Below, piece by piece: positions 1 to 5,574 of a DNA stretch of 7,677 nucleotides. Every line of letters starts with the position of its first letter. Positions within the stretch are counted from its first letter, which is position 1. The notes under the pieces are model-generated. The model was given only the letters and a program-made list of their open reading frames with translations. It did not search any database and was not told where the DNA came from. Source of the DNA: an uncultured Bacteroidota bacterium (GTDB lineage Bacteria > Bacteroidota > Ignavibacteria > UBA10030 > UBA8401); assembly GCA_937920105.1 (NCBI GenBank), contig CALETH010000071.1, positions 1 to 7,677 on the forward strand, given 5' to 3'. Both the position numbers and the translations under genes were made by a program.

Positions 1-234
1 CTCCATCTTGAATATGAAGGAAATGCCGCATTTTTATCATCATTACCATTTATCGAACATGCAATGATTTACGAAAATTATGCAGAATGCACATTGAAAG
101 AAAATCCCACATCACAAGAAATACTTAATGCAATTTCTCCAAAATTAGAATTACGAAAATTTGAATTTGTAGAACCATCACTCAATACTATTTTTATGCA
201 AACAATTGGAAATACAAAAGGAGTTTCTGCATGA
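1..234 (+). CDS. ABC transporter ATP-binding protein, C-terminal fragment
   Basis: This is the last 77 codons of a gene that enters from the left edge, read in frame 1 to the TGA at 232-234. The nucleotide-binding core (Walker A, signature, Walker B) lies outside the window. What remains resembles the C-terminal accessory domain (DUF4162 type) of NatA/CcmA-like ATPases, whose typical ending is a phenylalanine-rich 'F-x-x-x-EPSL-x-x-IF' stretch; here it reads FEFVEPSLNTIFMQTIG, close to the C-terminus. The stop codon overlaps the start of the downstream permease (ATGA at 231-234), so the two are very likely translationally coupled subunits of one exporter. The family call rests on this tail and on the neighbour. 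The substrate cannot be told. Confidence 0.8.
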   Translation, partial: LHLEYEGNAAFLSSLPFIEHAMIYENYAECTLKENPTSQEILNAISPKLELRKFEFVEPSLNTIFMQTIGNTKGVSA

Positions 235-1481
235 AAAAATTTTTTATCGTCGCATTGTGGGAATATTTAGAAAGAGTAAAAACAAAAGCATTTTTTATCG
301 GACTTTTATTACCACCAATTTCTATTGCATTATTTACCGGATTACCCGGACTTTTACTTTCCAAAGCCGATGAAGAAACACGAAACTTTGGCATTATTGA
401 TGAAACACAAATTCTTGTCAATGATATTGCCAAACGTTTAGATGAAAAATATCTTCTTCCGAACGGAAAACCAAATTATCATATCATTACCATTACAGAT
501 GAAATTAAAGAAATAGAACACTTAAAAGTTCTTGCAAAGTCAAAAGTTCTTGCCAATGAAATAGAAGGATACTATATCATCCCAAAAAATATTTTAGAAA
601 AAGGAAATATAGAATACCGAGCGAAAAATGTTGGCAATGTAAAAGATTTAGAGAGATTTTCTCGAATTTGTGAAGAAGTCATTATTCAAAAAAGATTAGA
701 ACAAGCAGGATATAATGCAGAAAAAATCCGCCAACTTTCTACGGATGTCAATATCACTACAATAAAAGTAACTTCCAGTGGAGAAGAAAAAGAATCCGGA
801 TTTTTGGAAACATTTATGTCCGGCTATATTTTCATTATGATGTTAATGTTTTTGGTATTAACCACCGGACAAATGCTTATTCGCAGTGTAGTAGAAGAAA
901 AATCCAACCGACTTGTAGAAGTTCTTATTTCATCATGTTCCGCAAATGATTTAATTATTGGAAAAGTGTTGGGCTTAAGTTTTCTTGGTTTAACAACAGT
1001 TGCTTTTTGGTCAATACTTATTATTGCTGCAACAATAGTTGTTCCAACTCCATTTATTACTATAGAAAATATTTTAGTATTATCAATATATTTTATTATA
1101 GGATATTTGTTTTATGCAACAATTTTCGTTGCATTTGGTTCACCCGTTTCCACTGAACAAGAAGCACAGCAAGTTACCAGTTATCTCAGCATGGTCATGG
1201 TTCTTCCGATTGCATTAGCAATTCCGATTATGCAAAGACCTGAATCATTATTAGTAAAAATTTTAACATTCATTCCATTATTTACACCAACATTTATGGC
1301 GTTAAGATTATCTATTCAAATGCCGGAATGGTGGGAAATAGTTCTTTCGTTATTCATACTCATTATTTCTACAATTGGAATGATGTGGATTGCAGCAAAA
1401 ATTTTTAGAATTGGAATTCTCGTAACAGGAAAACGTCCCACAATAAAAGAACTTGTACGGTGGGTGGTAACAAAAGTATAA
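231..1481 (+). CDS. ABC-2 type transporter permease, NatB-like
   Basis: A 416-residue integral membrane protein and probable permease partner of the ATPase that overlaps its start. The layout is that of the ABC2_membrane_3/NatB family: a cytoplasmic N-terminal helix, one membrane segment (about residues 20-43), a large hydrophilic, presumably extracytoplasmic domain (about 45-190), then a cluster of membrane segments (about 195-213, 246-272, 280-303, 318-335, 345-360 and 368-392). The family hallmark, a charged EEKSNRLVEVLISS stretch right after the second membrane segment (residues 222-235), is present; it is the likely coupling region to the ATPase. The start is supported by AAGGAG at 218-223, seven bases upstream. 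NatAB in Bacillus exports sodium, but many relatives export unknown substrates, so no substrate is assigned. Length is normal for the family. Confidence 0.88.
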   Translation: MKKFFIVALWEYLERVKTKAFFIGLLLPPISIALFTGLPGLLLSKADEETRNFGIIDETQILVNDIAKRLDEKYLLPNGKPNYHIITITDEIKEIEHLKVLAKSKVLANEIEGYYIIPKNILEKGNIEYRAKNVGNVKDLERFSRICEEVIIQKRLEQAGYNAEKIRQLSTDVNITTIKVTSSGEEKESGFLETFMSGYIFIMMLMFLVLTTGQMLIRSVVEEKSNRLVEVLISSCSANDLIIGKVLGLSFLGLTTVAFWSILIIAATIVVPTPFITIENILVLSIYFIIGYLFYATIFVAFGSPVSTEQEAQQVTSYLSMVMVLPIALAIPIMQRPESLLVKILTFIPLFTPTFMALRLSIQMPEWWEIVLSLFILIISTIGMMWIAAKIFRIGILVTGKRPTIKELVRWVVTKV

Positions 1482-1492
1482 TTTTGCAGTCA

Positions 1493-1525
1493 AGACCTCA
1501 CAGGTTTTTAAAACCTGTGAGGTCT
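1493..1525. repeat. 33-bp perfect palindrome (REP/MITE-like)
   Basis: Two 16-base arms, AGACCTCACAGGTTTT and its exact reverse complement, surround a single central T. The element lies 11 bases after the permease stop and 45 bases before the likely start of the glycosyltransferase gene. As RNA it could form a long hairpin, but the central AT-rich bases would have to open into a loop and no T-run follows the right arm, so it is a poor intrinsic terminator. I recall very similar palindromes scattered between genes in Bacteroidota and Chlorobiota, which suggests a dispersed repeat. That is memory, not a search. Confidence 0.75.
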
Positions 1526-1570
1526 GCTACTAAAACGTGTGTTTACAGTTTTCATAAATTAAACAAAAAA

Positions 1571-2947
1571 ATGGTAACAGTCATCATACCAACATTAAAT
1601 GAAGAAGCGACAATAGAAAATATTGTACAACATGCTCTTTCACACGAAAAAGTGAGTGAAGTATTAGTAATAGATGATAAATCTATTGATAATACAACGG
1701 TATTAGCAAAAAAAGCCGGAGCAAAAGTTTTCAACAGCACCAAATTAGGAAAAGGTGCTTCCATGCGAGATGGAATAATGTTGGCAAAAAATGAAATTCT
1801 TGTTTTTGTTGATGGAGATATTCATCCCTATCCACCACAAACATTTGAGCAATTACTGCAACCCTTGCTTAATAATGAATGCGATTTTGTAAAATCATAT
1901 TTCAATAGAAATGCTGGAAGAATTACAGAACTCGTTGCAAAGCCATTACTCAGTATTTTTTTTCCTGAATTAGCAGAATTTAAACAACCATTAAGCGGAA
2001 TGATAGCAGGAAAAAAAAGTATTTTAGAAAATTTGCAAATTCCTAATGATTATGGTGTTGATGTTTCTATTCTTATAGATTTATTCATGAAAAAATATCG
2101 CATCCAACAAGTTGATATTGGATATATAGAAAACAAAAGCAAACCACTCAATCAATTAGGAAAAATGAGTAAAGAAGTGAGTGCAACAATTTTGAAGAAA
2201 GCTATTGAATACAATAAATCACTCAATTTGGAAGAACTAAAAGATTTTGAACGAATTGCAGAACAAATGCGATTTTCCGTGAAAAAAAGTATCGGAGATA
2301 TTCAAAAAATGGTTATTCTTGATATGGATGATACAATTTTACGTGGAAGATTTATCAACGTTGCTTCAAAAATTTATAATTTTGAAAAAGAAATTTTACG
2401 ATTGCGAAAAGATTTTGATAATGACCCAATCATGCTAACCAAATCCATTGCAAAATTGATGAAGGGAAAAAAATATAATGAACTTATCGAAATCATAGAA
2501 AACATTCCTCTTGTTCATGATGTTATTGATGTTGTTGAAGAACTAAAAAAACGTCACTACGTTGTTGGAATTATTAGTGATAGTTATGATGTGATTACTG
2601 AACACATCAAACACAAAATCGGAGCAGATTTTTCTTTAGCAAATGAGTTGGAGTTTTCAGAAGGAAAGTGTACAGGCGAAGTAAAAATTCCATCATTCTT
2701 TTTGAAAAATGAACACAGTATATGTTCACATAATATTTGTAAAACTAATGCAATTTTAGAAATCGCAAAAAAATATCATATAGATTTTAAAAATATTATT
2801 GCCGTAGGAGATAGTCGTGCTGACCTTTGTATGCTTATCAAAAGCGGATTAGGAATTGCATTTTGTAGTAAAGATGAAATACTAAATGAGTTTGCAGATA
2901 TAGTTATTCAAACACCATCATTTGAATCTTTATTAGAGATAGAATAA
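1571..2947 (+). CDS. Bifunctional GT81-like glucosyl-3-phosphoglycerate synthase / HAD phosphatase fusion
   Basis: A 458-residue protein from the ATG at 1571, where it opens MVTVIIPTLNEE, the usual first strand of a GT-A fold. An open frame continues back to 1460 but would translate through the palindrome, so the longer start is rejected. Residues 1-215 form the glycosyltransferase: LGKG near residue 60, the metal-binding DGD at 81-83, and a GRITELVAKPLL...FFPEL block at about 116-134, which I recognise from GpgS (glucosyl-3-phosphoglycerate synthase), followed by PLSG and a YGVD segment. Residues 245-458 form a SerB-like HAD phosphatase: DMDDT with nucleophile D251 and acid D253, S336 in motif II, K391, and GDSRAD with D414 and D418. 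The phosphatase would remove the phosphate left by the synthase. The inferred product is glucosylglycerate or a related compatible solute. Sugar identity is not certain. No clear Shine-Dalgarno is seen; the leader is A-rich. Confidence 0.82.
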   Translation: MVTVIIPTLNEEATIENIVQHALSHEKVSEVLVIDDKSIDNTTVLAKKAGAKVFNSTKLGKGASMRDGIMLAKNEILVFVDGDIHPYPPQTFEQLLQPLLNNECDFVKSYFNRNAGRITELVAKPLLSIFFPELAEFKQPLSGMIAGKKSILENLQIPNDYGVDVSILIDLFMKKYRIQQVDIGYIENKSKPLNQLGKMSKEVSATILKKAIEYNKSLNLEELKDFERIAEQMRFSVKKSIGDIQKMVILDMDDTILRGRFINVASKIYNFEKEILRLRKDFDNDPIMLTKSIAKLMKGKKYNELIEIIENIPLVHDVIDVVEELKKRHYVVGIISDSYDVITEHIKHKIGADFSLANELEFSEGKCTGEVKIPSFFLKNEHSICSHNICKTNAILEIAKKYHIDFKNIIAVGDSRADLCMLIKSGLGIAFCSKDEILNEFADIVIQTPSFESLLEIE

Positions 2948-3525
2948 TGGAACTCAATAAATTTAGAAAACCAAAATATCCGCCGGGACAAATTACCACA
3001 AAAAAATTTCCTGTACTCACGTATGGAGAAACACCAAATATTTCTATAGAAGAATGGAGATTAAAAATTTTTGGTGAAGTAGAAGAAAAATTTTTTACGT
3101 GGGAAGAAATTATGAAATTACCCCAAACAAAACTTCAAGCAGATTTTCACTGTGTTACTACGTGGAGTAGATATGATGATGTGTGGGAAGGAATTTTATT
3201 TTCTGATATAGCAAAAGTGTTAAAAATAAAATCTGAAGCAAAACATGTTATGCAGCATGCGTATGGTGGTTATACAACCAATCTTCCATTAGAGTGGATG
3301 TTGAATGAAGAAGTACTTCTCGCACACACAATTAATGGAAAACCACTGGATGTAAAACATGGCGGACCTATGAGAATATTTACTCCGCGAAGGTACGCAT
3401 GGAAAGGTGCAAAGTGGATTCACAAATTAGAATTTATGAAAGAAAATTTACCCGGCTTTTGGGAACAAAATGGATATAGTAATACTGCAGACCCTTGGAA
3501 AGAAGACCGTTTTTGGGATGATTAA
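2947..3525 (+). CDS. Small molybdopterin-dependent oxidoreductase, sulfite-oxidase fold
   Basis: A 192-residue protein of the oxidoreductase molybdopterin-binding family (COG2041; sulfite oxidase and YedY/MsrP relatives). Visible hallmarks are FHCVTTWSR, with C69 as the expected molybdenum ligand, followed by W-x-G-I/V (residues 80-83), and the HGGPMRIFTPRRYAWKGAKWI block at 138-158, which in the family contacts the pterin phosphate. There is no Tat or Sec signal, no heme domain and no dimerisation domain, so it is a minimal, probably cytoplasmic member. Its ATG overlaps the stop of the preceding fusion gene by one base (TAATG), pointing to translational coupling. The substrate and redox partner are unknown, and nothing nearby makes molybdenum cofactor. 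The family call is firm; the function is open. Confidence 0.88.
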   Translation: MELNKFRKPKYPPGQITTKKFPVLTYGETPNISIEEWRLKIFGEVEEKFFTWEEIMKLPQTKLQADFHCVTTWSRYDDVWEGILFSDIAKVLKIKSEAKHVMQHAYGGYTTNLPLEWMLNEEVLLAHTINGKPLDVKHGGPMRIFTPRRYAWKGAKWIHKLEFMKENLPGFWEQNGYSNTADPWKEDRFWDD

Positions 3526-3536
3526 AAAAACAAAAC

Positions 3537-3572
3537 CCCTTTCATTGAATAAAAAAATGAAAGGGATTTTTA
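3537..3572. terminator. Bidirectional intrinsic terminator between converging genes
   Basis: A perfect 10-bp stem pairs CCCTTTCATT (3537-3546) with AATGAAAGGG (3556-3565) around a 9-base loop. It is followed by ATTTTTATT on the plus strand and, read from the other side, by a T-rich tract (complement of the A-run at 3524-3535). It sits 11 bases after the molybdopterin gene stop and 24 bases beyond the end of the minus-strand membrane protein gene, so it can end both transcripts. Confidence 0.85.
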
Positions 3573-3589
3573 TTAACGGCTTTCAAAAA

Positions 3590-3877
3590 TTACACTGGCT
3601 TTTTTTGAAATTTCTTCATAAGAAAACGAACTAAGTATAGTAAAAGTATAAAAACCAATGCAATACAACTACTTGCAAAAAGTTCTGCACCTACTTTGTA
3701 AATAGATGTCCAATCTGCTTTTCTCATCATATAAATGATAAAGAAAATAGGTAAACTTGCTCCTATTTTCCAAAACACTTTTTTCCATTTTCTTAATGCA
3801 AGAACAAAGAAGAAAAGAGAAAGAACAAACGGGAAAACCATTACTACTATATTTACTACATCCATCATGATATTCAT
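3590..3877 (-). CDS. Small hypothetical membrane protein, three predicted TM segments
   Basis: A 95-residue protein that I do not recognise. It has three hydrophobic segments, about residues 7-28, 36-51 and 66-88, separated by short basic stretches (RKWKK, RK) and ending in a basic tail KKFQKKPV. The basic stretch after segment 1 would place that side in the cytoplasm. The gene is real by several signs: an excellent Shine-Dalgarno GGAGG (complement of 3883-3887) five bases before the ATG, a coherent membrane-protein composition, and a terminator just past the stop. It follows the lipoprotein gene on the same strand by 68 bases, with no clear promoter in between, so the two are probably co-transcribed. 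No function is assigned. Confidence 0.75.
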   Translation of the reverse strand: MNIMMDVVNIVVMVFPFVLSLFFFVLALRKWKKVFWKIGASLPIFFIIYMMRKADWTSIYKVGAELFASSCIALVFILLLYLVRFLMKKFQKKPV

Positions 3878-3945
3878 AAAATCCTCCCCACATAGTTAGT
3901 ATTGAGTAATAAATACAATATAACTAAAAATTTCTTCAATAGATG

Positions 3946-4260
3946 TTATTGATGAACAGAAACCTTCAAACTATCGTAATTCCTCATACACACAGTAAAA
4001 AATTTTCTCCACACTTCAGGATTTTCCTGCAATTCAGATATTCTTTCTTTAAAACTCTCCTCAGAAATTTTTTGTTCAGCAAACAATATTTTTACTTTTT
4101 GTTGATATAAAGAATCACTCAGTTGACCTTCACTTTTTTCTTTTTCATGTAAGAGTAAAAATTTTGCATACATTGTAGCCAATTGAATGTCAATAACTTC
4201 GTCTTTTTTACAACCCCAAATTAAAAAACATCCTAATACGATAAAAAATATAATTTTCAT
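3946..4260 (-). CDS. Small lipoprotein, DUF4296-like
   Basis: A 104-residue secreted lipoprotein. A short basic N-terminus (MK) and hydrophobic helix (residues 3-15) lead into a lipobox-like IWGC with C17 as the lipidated cysteine. Tryptophan at -2 is unusual but tolerated in this loosely defined bacteroidete signal. The mature part is helical and charged, with a pattern of a first helix (LATMYAKFLLLHEKE), a 'SDSLYQQKVKILFAEQKISEESFKERISEL' type middle and a C-terminal helix. This resembles the DUF4296 lipoproteins of Bacteroidota as I remember them, but I am not certain. The residues after the cysteine (KKDE) resemble a surface-export signal (see findings). AAAGGA (complement of 4265-4270) lies four bases before the ATG. 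It is probably the first gene of a two-gene minus-strand transcript. Confidence 0.75.
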   Translation of the reverse strand: MKIIFFIVLGCFLIWGCKKDEVIDIQLATMYAKFLLLHEKEKSEGQLSDSLYQQKVKILFAEQKISEESFKERISELQENPEVWRKFFTVCMRNYDSLKVSVHQ

Positions 4261-4272
4261 TCTATCCTTTTC

Positions 4273-4303
4273 TTGTTTTTATATCACAAATTGGTTATCT
4301 TTG
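4273..4303 (+). promoter_or_regulatory. Candidate Bacteroidota-type promoter for efp
   Basis: TTG at 4273-4275, a 20-base spacer and TATCTTTG at 4296-4303 match the -33/-7 consensus (TTTG and TAnnTTTG) of Bacteroidota primary sigma factor promoters. Transcription would begin near 4308 and leave a leader of about 50 bases before the efp ATG. AAAGG at 4346-4350 is the likely ribosome site. Confidence 0.55.
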
Positions 4304-4318
4304 TTCGTTTTTAATGTA

Positions 4319-4348
4319 CAAATTTATTCAAGTTTAACAAATATCAAA
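4319..4348 (-). promoter_or_regulatory. Candidate Bacteroidota-type promoter for the lipoprotein operon
   Basis: Read on the minus strand, TTTG (complement of 4345-4348), an 18-base spacer and TAAATTTG (complement of 4319-4326) match the same consensus. The start point would fall near 4313, giving a leader of about 50 bases. The promoter lies inside the leader of efp, facing the efp promoter. Confidence 0.45.
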
Positions 4349-4359
4349 GGCAAAAGTTC

Positions 4360-4926
4360 ATGGCAACCACTGGAGATGTAAGAATTGGCTCATTTATTCG
4401 TTTTAATGGGGAATTACATGTTATAGAAGAGTTTATGCACCGCACACCCGGAAATTTACGTGCATTTTATCAAGCAAAAATGCGAAATATTCGTCATGGA
4501 CGTTTGTTAGAACACCGTTTTCGTTCTGGAGAAGAAGTAGAAATTGTTCGTGTAGAACGCAAAGAATATCAATATTTGTATCATGATGGACAAAGTTATA
4601 ATTTTATGGACCAAGAAAGTTACGAACAAATTCCAGTAGATGAAAAACTTTTAGGAGAAGGTGCAAAATTTCTTAAAGAAGGTGCAGTTGTAGAAATCAT
4701 GTTTGATGGAGTGGACCCAGTTGGTGCAGAATTACCAATCACTATGGAATTAAAAATTATTGAAACAGTACCAGGTGTTCGTGGAGATACAGCAACCAGT
4801 GGAACAAAACCTGCAAAAGTAGAAACGGGAGCAACAGTTAACGTTCCATTATTTATCAATGAAGGGGAAGTCATTAAAATAGATACACGAACTGGTGCAT
4901 ATCTTGAGAGAGTGAAGGAAAAGTAA
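4360..4926 (+). CDS. efp: Translation elongation factor P
   Basis: EF-P binds between the ribosomal P and E sites and helps form peptide bonds in proline runs. The 188 residues cover all three domains: an N-terminal KOW-like domain (1-65), an OB domain (about 67-125) with QYLYHDGQSYNFMD, and a C-terminal OB domain ending in the family signature VNVPLFINEGEVIKIDTRTGAYLERV (about 160-185). The tip loop of domain I, which reads PGKGQAF in E. coli, is PGNLRAF here (residues 30-36). Asparagine (N32) therefore occupies the place of the lysine that is beta-lysylated or the arginine that is rhamnosylated elsewhere. This loop, preceded by HRT, is as I recall from Chlorobi-type EF-Ps. The start is supported by AAAGG nine bases upstream and by family length. 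It heads the efp-accB-accC cluster. Confidence 0.97.
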   Translation: MATTGDVRIGSFIRFNGELHVIEEFMHRTPGNLRAFYQAKMRNIRHGRLLEHRFRSGEEVEIVRVERKEYQYLYHDGQSYNFMDQESYEQIPVDEKLLGEGAKFLKEGAVVEIMFDGVDPVGAELPITMELKIIETVPGVRGDTATSGTKPAKVETGATVNVPLFINEGEVIKIDTRTGAYLERVKEK

Positions 4927-4968
4927 GAATTAAGAAGTCAGAAGTCTGAAATCAGTAATCAGAAAGAG
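4927..4968. repeat. Degenerate heptamer tandem array, consensus GAARTCA
   Basis: Starting right after the efp stop, six successive 7-base units can be laid end to end. The best four (4934-4961) read GAAGTCA, GAAGTCT, GAAATCA and GTAATCA; the flanking units GAATTAA and GAAAGAG are more decayed. The regular 7-base period without coding potential marks a micro-tandem repeat. Confidence 0.65.
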
Positions 4969-4997
4969 ATTTATAAATTATTCAAAAGTATAATAAA

Positions 4998-5026
4998 AAT
5001 CTGTGTTCATCTGTGCAATCTGTGGC
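4998..5026. repeat. Triple TCTGTG tandem motif
   Basis: The hexamer TCTGTG occurs three times at 5000, 5010 and 5019, spaced 10 and 9 bases apart by TTCA and CAA, and ends in GGC. The whole lies between the two heptamer arrays in the efp-accB spacer. I recall near-identical strings in spacers of many unrelated bacterial genomes, so it may be a widespread repeat of unknown role. Confidence 0.6.
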
Positions 5027-5033
5027 AGAAAAA

Positions 5034-5061
5034 CTCGTAACTCATAACTAATTACTAAAAT
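5034..5061. repeat. Degenerate heptamer tandem array, consensus CTCATAA
   Basis: Four consecutive 7-base units, beginning CTCGTAA then CTCATAA and decaying through CTAATTA to CTAAAAT, run to within two bases of the accB start codon. They replace any recognisable Shine-Dalgarno there, so the array forms the accB translation-initiation region. Confidence 0.6.
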
Positions 5062-5063
5062 TT

Positions 5064-5567
5064 ATGGCATCTAAAAAAACTGAAACATTGACCGATTTAC
5101 AATATGTAACCAAACTTCTTAAACTCATAGAAGAAAGCACTGTCAATGAAATAGAGTTAGAAGAAAAAGGTTCAAAAATTCGCATCACCAAAAATGTCAG
5201 TTCAGCAATGTATCAAGTTGCTGCTCCTACACTTCCTCAACCACAGTCGATGCAACAATCAGCACCAGTTGCAACATCTCCCACGGAAAAAACGGAAAAA
5301 TCAACACCATCATCAACAGAAAAAAAATATCACGAAGTTCGTTCACCAATAGTTGGAACATTCTATCGTTCTCCTTCGCCAGATGCATCACCATACATTG
5401 AAGTAGGGCAATCTATTAAAGCAGGCGGAGTGCTATGTATTGTTGAAGCAATGAAATTAATGAACGAAATAGAATCCGATGTTGCTGGAACAATCGTAAA
5501 AATTTGTGTAGAAAATGGAAAACCTGTTGAATACAATCAAGTTCTTTTCTTAGTAGACAAAAATTAA
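5064..5567 (+). CDS. accB: Biotin carboxyl carrier protein of acetyl-CoA carboxylase
   Basis: AccB carries the biotin that AccC carboxylates and that then donates CO2 to acetyl-CoA, the first step of fatty acid synthesis. The 167 residues show the usual three parts: an N-terminal helical segment (about 9-45, DLQYVTKLLKLIEES...), a Pro/Gln/Ser/Thr-rich flexible linker (about 52-88), and a C-terminal biotinyl domain (about 90-166). The domain holds the EAMKLMNE motif and the biotinylation site K131. The 'thumb' characteristic of bacterial AccB is present (SPIVGTFYRSPSPDASPYIEVG). The start at 5064 gives normal length, though no Shine-Dalgarno precedes it, only the heptamer array. It lies 137 bases after efp and 117 bases before accC, and no hairpin terminator lies between efp and accB. 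Confidence 0.96.
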   Translation: MASKKTETLTDLQYVTKLLKLIEESTVNEIELEEKGSKIRITKNVSSAMYQVAAPTLPQPQSMQQSAPVATSPTEKTEKSTPSSTEKKYHEVRSPIVGTFYRSPSPDASPYIEVGQSIKAGGVLCIVEAMKLMNEIESDVAGTIVKICVENGKPVEYNQVLFLVDKN

Positions 5568-5574
5568 TTTTTTA

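Noticed and set aside
1493..1525. Intrinsic terminator of the transporter operon
   Set aside because: The stem is strong but GCTACTAAAA follows it rather than a T-run, and the arms are fully palindromic through the centre with no natural loop.
1460..1570. 37-codon N-terminal extension of the glycosyltransferase frame
   Set aside because: It overlaps the permease end, translates straight through the 33-bp palindrome and has no family similarity; the GT-A fold begins right at the ATG at 1571.
3669..3893. Alternative 74-residue minus-strand frame over the small membrane protein
   Set aside because: The other frame has the strong GGAGG site at correct spacing, a coherent membrane pattern and ends near the terminator; this one looks compositionally random.
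4187..4381. 64-residue plus-strand frame covering the lipoprotein start and the efp promoter
   Set aside because: It is antisense to the lipoprotein signal peptide and runs into efp out of frame; no ribosome site or family resemblance.
4989..4994. TATAAT as a sigma-70 style -10 box for accB
   Set aside because: No -35-like sequence lies at the right distance, and an AT-rich spacer gives such hexamers by chance.
4927..5061. CRISPR array
   Set aside because: Units are 6-7 bases with no unique spacers of 25-45 bases and no cas genes; these are micro-tandem repeats.
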